DNA from: an uncultured bacterium | GTDB lineage: Bacteria; Actinomycetota; Coriobacteriia; Coriobacteriales; Coriobacteriaceae | Reading direction: 5' to 3' | NCBI GenBank assembly: GCA_905215525.1 | Contig: CAJMQJ010000014.1 | Coordinates: 1-28,096 of the forward strand | DNA length: 28,096 nt | Part shown: one piece after another, positions 24,301 to 28,096 of the stretch | Layout of the letters: each line of letters starts with the position of its first letter | Position numbering within the stretch: the stretch's first letter is position 1 | Position numbers and translations under genes: made by a program | Notes under the pieces: model-generated | What the model was told of the DNA's origin: nothing | Databases searched by the model: none | What the model saw: only the letters and a program-made list of their open reading frames with translations

Positions 24301-24588
24301 ATGGTCGCCAATCAGAAGAAGTACACCGACGAGTTCAGGCGGGAGACAGCCGACTACGTCATCTCCACGGGGCGCCCCATAACCCAGGTCTGCGGGGAGC
24401 TCGGGCTCAACCCCAAGACGGTGAACGACTGGGTGCTCAAGCGCAAGCGCGAGTTGGGGGGCGAGCCCGACCCGAGGGCCGAGGAGCGCGAGCTTCGCGA
24501 GGCGAGGAAGCGCATACGCGAGCTCGAGGCGGAGAACGCGTTCCTAAAAAAAGCCGCGGCCTTCTTCGCCAAAGAGCAGGCACTCTAG
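24301..24588 (+). CDS. IS3-family transposase OrfA
   Basis: 95 residues with a helix-turn-helix (YTDEFRRETADYVISTGRPI and CGELGLNPKTVNDWVLKRKR), then a leucine-zipper-like coiled coil (EERELREARKRIRELEAENA). This is the standard OrfA layout for binding the inverted repeats. The frame is intact. A run of seven A near its end is a -1 slippage site that would fuse it to OrfB. Confidence 0.88.
   Translation: MVANQKKYTDEFRRETADYVISTGRPITQVCGELGLNPKTVNDWVLKRKRELGGEPDPRAEERELREARKRIRELEAENAFLKKAAAFFAKEQAL
24546..24553 (+). other. Programmed -1 frameshift site
   Basis: AAAAAAAG: the zero frame reads CTA AAA AAA GCC. Slipping back one base enters the OrfB frame as AAA AAA AGC and joins the ORFs without a stop. 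This is the usual way IS3 elements make the full OrfAB transposase. Confidence 0.65.
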
Positions 24589-24602
24589 CCAGGTACAGGC
24601 TC

Positions 24603-25317
24603 ATGGAGGCGGAGAAGGGCAACTTCACGGTGGCGATGATGGCCAAGGTGCTGGGGGTGAGCCGGTCGGGCCACTGCAGCTGGGTTTCCAACGGCTGCCC
24701 CGTCGACGACTGGTCCGAGGCGCGCGACGCCGTGCGGCGCGTGTGGCTCGAGTCCGACAGGCGCTTCGGCGCGCGGTTCGTGAAGTGCTTCCTGCCCGAC
24801 GGCCTGCGCGGCATCACGCTGTACCGTGTGCGCAAGTGCATGCGCGAGCTGGGGATCCGCGGCTGCACGCCGTACAAGTCGAAGAGGACGACGGTCCCCG
24901 ACAGGGACGCCAAGCCAAGGCCCGACCTGATCAGGCGGGACTTCACGAGCCCGGTGCCCACCTACAAGCTCGTCGGCGACATCACCTACCTGCGCACCGG
25001 CCAGGGCTGGCTCTACCTGTCGACGGTGATCGACCTGAACACCCGCATGTTCGTGGGCTGGTCGCTGTCCGAGCGCATGACCGCCGATATCGTCGTCAGC
25101 GCCCTCGAGAGCGCGCGTGCGCGCGGGTACGTGGCAGAGAACGCCATATTCCGCTCGGACAAGGGGGCGCAGTACACCAGCCGCAAGCTCGCTGAGTGGG
25201 CCAGGGGCAACCATGTGCGCCTCTCTTGCAGCCGTACCGGCAACTGCCACGACAACGCCGTCGCAGAGTCGTTCTTTGCGACGCTGAAAAATGAAATGTA
25301 CCACCGCAGGAGCTTCG
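24603..25317 (+). pseudogene. IS3-family transposase OrfB, C-terminally truncated
   Basis: Read from ATG 24603 or through the -1 frameshift. It has the HTH_21-like region (MMAKVLGVSRSGHCSWVSNG) and the rve integrase core. All three catalytic residues are present: D at 24978 (VGDITYL), D at 25158 (RSDKGAQYTS) and E at 25266 (NAVAESFFATLKNE), with the DD(35)E spacing. After MYHRRSFATR the homology ends at the junction with another IS3 fragment; the normal C-terminus (EVFYNRRRRHSALGY type) is lost. It is probably inactive. Confidence 0.85.
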
Positions 25318-25710
25318 CCACCAGAACACAAAGGACGCCCGGCTGGTCAGGTCGGCGTTCGCGACGCTCTCCTTCCCGATCTCGGACATCGAGGTCTTCC
25401 ACACGGACCGCGGCAGCGAGTTCGACAACGCCGAGATCGACCTGATGCTCGAGGCCTTCGGCATAGAGAGGTCGCTGTCGGCCATGGGCTGCCCCTACGA
25501 CAACGCCGTCGACGAGTCGACCAACAGGATACTGAAGGCCGAGCTCGTCCACCGCGAGACGTTCGGCACGACGCGCGAGCTCCGGGTCAAACTCTCGGAC
25601 TACGTGCACTGGTGCAACAATTTCAGGATCCACTCGACGCTGGGCTACATGTCGCCGGTCGAGTTCAGGGAGGCGGGGCTGTCCCTCCCGGAATCGTCCA
25701 AATAGGTGTT
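25318..25710 (+). pseudogene. C-terminal half of a second IS3-family OrfB
   Basis: In a different frame from the element before it, the sequence runs NTKDARLVRSAFATLSFPIS, then VFHTDRGSEFDN (second D, 25406), SAMGCPYDNAVDEST (E, 25514, again 36 residues on) and RIHSTLGYMSPVEFREAGL, with a stop at 25703-25705. The sequence GTCCAAATAGGTGTTGCCA after it may be the right tip of that IS. The first catalytic D and all upstream parts are missing. This is another subgroup from the first IS3 element, so the pair is a chimera. Confidence 0.8.
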
Positions 25711-26068
25711 GCCAATCCAACCGCCTCTTTGATTATCAGCCGGGGCTATCTCAGTTTTTTGATTGGGGCGGTTGTTATGTTGCTGAATCTTTAAGGGACG
25801 AAGATTGTATTTCAAAGGCCCATGATGTGCATCTGGTCACTCATATCTTTTCGAGACAGAACGATAAGAAGCTATATGATTCTCTTGTTTAAAGATGGTG
25901 AGTTCGACGATTCCCAGATTCCAAGAACTATTAGGTCTTTCCTAGACCCCCCTCTTCTTGCTCATTAGAAGATTCAAAGACGCGCGCGAGCGTTGCATAC
26001 TGGCGTTTGATTCATGAAGACCACGCTCTATTTTTCTTGAATGCGTTAGCCAGGCTACTCTTTCGATG

Positions 26069-26111
26069 AAGCCCCAGACGCCTCTGATACAAGCGAAACA
26101 TGGGGCTTTTT
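26069..26111 (+). terminator. Rho-independent terminator
   Basis: AAGCCCCA (26069-26076) / TGGGGCTT (26101-26108) with a 24-base loop, followed by a T-run. No intact gene precedes it, so it marks the end of a lost transcription unit. Confidence 0.7.
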
Positions 26112-26294
26112 GCTGTATTTCGCGGCTGCGTACACGCTTTCGTCGTCCGTCACGTGCTTAAACGAATTGCGTGCTTCAGTGGATTTTCGTGTTACTGGCA
26201 CTTGCGCTGTTTGGGGCGCCGCTAATTGCTTCAAAAACTAGAGCTAGCACTGTGTCCATGGAAGGACGAAAAAACAAAAGTTTGCTGAGAACGT

Positions 26295-26328
26295 AACCTG
26301 CTTTTTATAAGAGCAGGTTTCTGCCTGC
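26295..26328 (+). promoter_or_regulatory. Overlapping alternative hairpins
   Basis: AACCTGCT (26295-26302) can pair with AGCAGGTT (26312-26319). Alternatively GCAGG (26313-26317) can pair with CCTGC further on. The two folds exclude each other, as in attenuators. No transcript is known here. Confidence 0.3.
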
Positions 26329-26372
26329 CTTTATAACAATTCCCGCGCTTCGAATAACTGGACTTCCGATGC

Positions 26373-26399
26373 AGAGGAGATTGTAAGATAATCTTCTCT
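26373..26399. promoter_or_regulatory. Inverted repeat over the amidase promoter region
   Basis: AGAGGAGATT (26373-26382) / AATCTTCTCT (26390-26399), 9 of 10 paired. The spacer and right arm cover a -10-like TAAGATAAT, 31 bp before the ATG at 26431. Confidence 0.4.
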
Positions 26400-26430
26400 T
26401 AGTAACATTATTTGTGACGGGGGATTCAAT

Positions 26431-28096
26431 ATGAAAAAGGCATTGCGTGCCTCAACAGCTTTTTCTCTTGCTGGTCTTTTGACCATTTCATCCTTGATGG
26501 GTCCTGTGGCTGCTGCCTACGCTGCGAGCAACGTCCCGTCTGCGGACGCTGCCGTGGACGCTGCTACTGCAGACGATGATGGCGAGGCCTCGCGTGATGC
26601 GGGTTCTGTTGATGTCGACGCTGCTGATGATTCATCGCCGGCAACGAACGTTGACGAATCGGCTGATGAGGATTTTGGCGTTGATGTATCTGAGAACCAT
26701 CAGCAGGCTGAACCGGTCGATTCTTCTTTCCAGTATGTATATCTTGCCTACCCGAGCCTTTCCAGCGGGACTGATCAGGTCGTTGCCTTTGCTACTCCCG
26801 ATGACGGCGATAGCCTTGCCTCCGCAACTCTCAACTATGTAAGTGCCAATGGGGTTCAGGGGACTATTGAAGCATCTGCAACGGCTGATAATTCTGCTGC
26901 TTTTATTTTTGGTTCGCAGTTGGAATCTAATACATATTTCCTCACATCGATAACCTATGCTTTGCAGGGCGATGGCTCTGAGCATGAGGTGGATCTTTCT
27001 GACAGGGATTATTCGTTTACGGTCATTAATGGCTCCGTGAGCTCCGAGGGCACTTCTGTTTACTATGCGGACGGCGATGGCAATGCCGTTGAAGCCCAGT
27101 CGATTCAGCAGGCATTGGAATGCGCCGATTCACCCGATGGCATTTCCACCTATGCTGAGCGCTCCGCGCGTAATGTGGGGGTTATTGCACTTGACGCGGG
27201 ACATGGCGGGGTGGATTCTGGCGCTCAGGGTAATGGCAAGAGTGAAGCCGACCTTACCTGGAAGATCATGACAGCCTGCAAAAATAAACTTGAAGCTTAC
27301 GGCTTTAAGATCGTTCTTGCGCGCGAGCAGTCTGGCTACTATCCCAGCAATGATTATCTTTACCGCGTACAGCGCTGCATTGATCAGGGCGCGCAGGCCT
27401 TTGTTAGCTTTCACATCAACTCTGGGTCTTCTGGGGCTCACGGCGCAGAAGTTTATGCTCCTACCGCAAATGGCACCGACTACACGCAGGTCTCTGTTGA
27501 GCTTGCCAACAAGGTCATGAACAACCTTGCTGCTATGGGACTAACATACCGCGGCGTATTTCAAATGGAGGTAGGCGACGAGTTCGCCGTTATCCGCTGC
27601 GCTCGCGAGCAGGGAATTCCAGGTATTCTTATCGAACATGGCTTTATCTCGAATTACGGTGATGTGGCCAACTATTTCTCGGACGATGGTTGCCGCCGTC
27701 TTGGCGAGGCTGACGCTGCCGCAATCATCGCGCAGTTCCCGCATCCCTACTCCGTCAATGGAATTTCCTTCTCGGAAGAACTGGGACATGCGGGGTCAAC
27801 GGTAAAAATCGGTGTAAATGTTAGCGGCAAGACTGATGGCCTTAGATATAAGTTTGTTTGGCATAGGGCTGGGTCTGATTGGAGTGATTCCAATTGGGGT
27901 GTAATCGGTCAAGACTTAACTTCGCCGTCGATTTCTTGGACCCTGCCCCAGGCTGGTGAATATGAGATCTATGCTGATGTCATTGACTCCAATGGATATG
28001 TGACTAGCACTTCTAAATACAAAGTTGTTAATTGGTCTCTTGAGTCGCTCGAAGTCTCGGGCTCCGCCCTCTGCGGCAAGCCGGTCAAGCTGCAGG
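26431..28096 (+). CDS. Secreted N-acetylmuramoyl-L-alanine amidase (partial, runs off the window)
   Basis: 555 codons are visible with no stop. GGGGGA precedes the ATG by six bases. A signal peptide (1 to about 32, ending AAAYAAS) is followed by an acidic Asp/Ala/Ser stretch (35-98) and an Ig-like region (about 100-205). The Amidase_3 domain (about 248-435) follows. Zinc ligands are H258 (DAGHGG), E272 (GKSEADL) and H328 (FVSFHINS); the catalytic Glu is E402 (ILIEHGF). All are present, so it should cleave the amide bond between muramic acid and the stem peptide. After it comes a Y_Y_Y-like beta domain (YSVNGISFSEELGHAGS...YKFVWHR...GEYEIYADV), probably one of several repeats for wall binding. 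The acidic N-terminal linker is unusual. Confidence 0.9.
   Translation, partial: MKKALRASTAFSLAGLLTISSLMGPVAAAYAASNVPSADAAVDAATADDDGEASRDAGSVDVDAADDSSPATNVDESADEDFGVDVSENHQQAEPVDSSFQYVYLAYPSLSSGTDQVVAFATPDDGDSLASATLNYVSANGVQGTIEASATADNSAAFIFGSQLESNTYFLTSITYALQGDGSEHEVDLSDRDYSFTVINGSVSSEGTSVYYADGDGNAVEAQSIQQALECADSPDGISTYAERSARNVGVIALDAGHGGVDSGAQGNGKSEADLTWKIMTACKNKLEAYGFKIVLAREQSGYYPSNDYLYRVQRCIDQGAQAFVSFHINSGSSGAHGAEVYAPTANGTDYTQVSVELANKVMNNLAAMGLTYRGVFQMEVGDEFAVIRCAREQGIPGILIEHGFISNYGDVANYFSDDGCRRLGEADAAAIIAQFPHPYSVNGISFSEELGHAGSTVKIGVNVSGKTDGLRYKFVWHRAGSDWSDSNWGVIGQDLTSPSISWTLPQAGEYEIYADVIDSNGYVTSTSKYKVVNWSLESLEVSGSALCGKPVKLQ

Larger units (their letters stand above)
24205..25317 (+). mobile_element. 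IS3-family element, 3' truncated
   Basis: The left tip is probably TGACCTGTATCGTTTTTTCG (24205-24224), an IS3-like end that cuts into the IS110 remnant. orfA and orfB follow. The right end is missing: at about 25318 the sequence switches to another IS3 element. The exact left tip is inferred. Confidence 0.65.
25711..26430. other. Intergenic region, no intact gene
   Basis: AT content rises. A hydrophobic run (LIISRGYLSFLIGAVVMLLN at about 25731-25790) lies in an open frame that ends TAA, perhaps the tail of a lost membrane protein. From 25800 to 26050 there are only short, broken frames. A terminator and two hairpin regions are listed separately. Confidence 0.5.

Noticed and set aside
25291..25794. 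167-codon plus ORF over the second IS3 fragment
   Set aside because: Out of frame with the transposase motifs; shadow frame.
25731..25794. Short hydrophobic frame LIISRGYLSFLIGAVVMLLN
   Set aside because: It may be a lost membrane-protein tail, but it is too short to assign and has no start.
1..28096. CRISPR arrays, tRNA and rRNA genes
   Set aside because: I saw no regularly spaced repeats, cloverleaf-like sequence or rRNA signature, although a tRNA search program was not run.

Overview
The window is a high-GC bacterial chromosome segment. The Actinobacteria-type SUF operon with SufU, the long D/E/S/T-rich secreted proteins and the tandem family 2 glycosyltransferases suggest a Coriobacteriia gut anaerobe, most likely Collinsella or a close relative. 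This assignment is inference from gene style; no rRNA or other phylogenetic marker is present.

Layout. (1) 1-1800: an intact IS30-family element (56-1690) flanked by a 16-bp direct repeat. It has split a 37-codon ORF whose two halves rejoin in frame when the element and one repeat copy are removed. (2) 1953-7861: an iron-sulfur cluster assembly locus. The tightly packed minus-strand operon sufC-sufB-sufD-sufS-sufU is divergent from an Rrf2-family regulator, and similar TGGGACAAA/TTTGTCCC inverted repeats lie at both ends of the locus. (3) 8001-9809: a secreted, probably sortase-anchored protein with a lysozyme-like N-terminal domain. (4) 10010-11809: an AAA-ATPase-like protein whose C-terminal nuclease-like domain looks degenerate. 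(5) 11830-21173: a surface-glycan cluster with six family 2 glycosyltransferases, one of them a two-domain 828-residue protein, and one membrane acyltransferase. Two of the glycosyltransferases are recent paralogues.

(6) 21186-25710: a scrap-yard of mobile-element debris. It holds the C-terminal stub of an ATPase-like protein, two facing fragments of different IS21 istB genes, the tail of an IS110-family transposase, and an IS3-family element fused to the end of a second IS3 element. Embedded in the debris is one intact gene, an Abi_2/AbiF-like HEPN protein with its own promoter. It is followed at once by a compact promoter-hairpin-terminator unit that may encode a small RNA. (7) 25711-26430: intergenic DNA with hairpins. 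(8) 26431-end: a secreted N-acetylmuramoyl-L-alanine amidase that runs off the window.

Functionally, the suf genes form one pathway. The glycosyltransferases and acyltransferase probably build and decorate a cell-wall or capsular polysaccharide, and the anchored lysozyme-like protein and the amidase also act on the envelope. The best candidate for an undescribed system is the HEPN Abi protein with its adjacent putative non-coding RNA.
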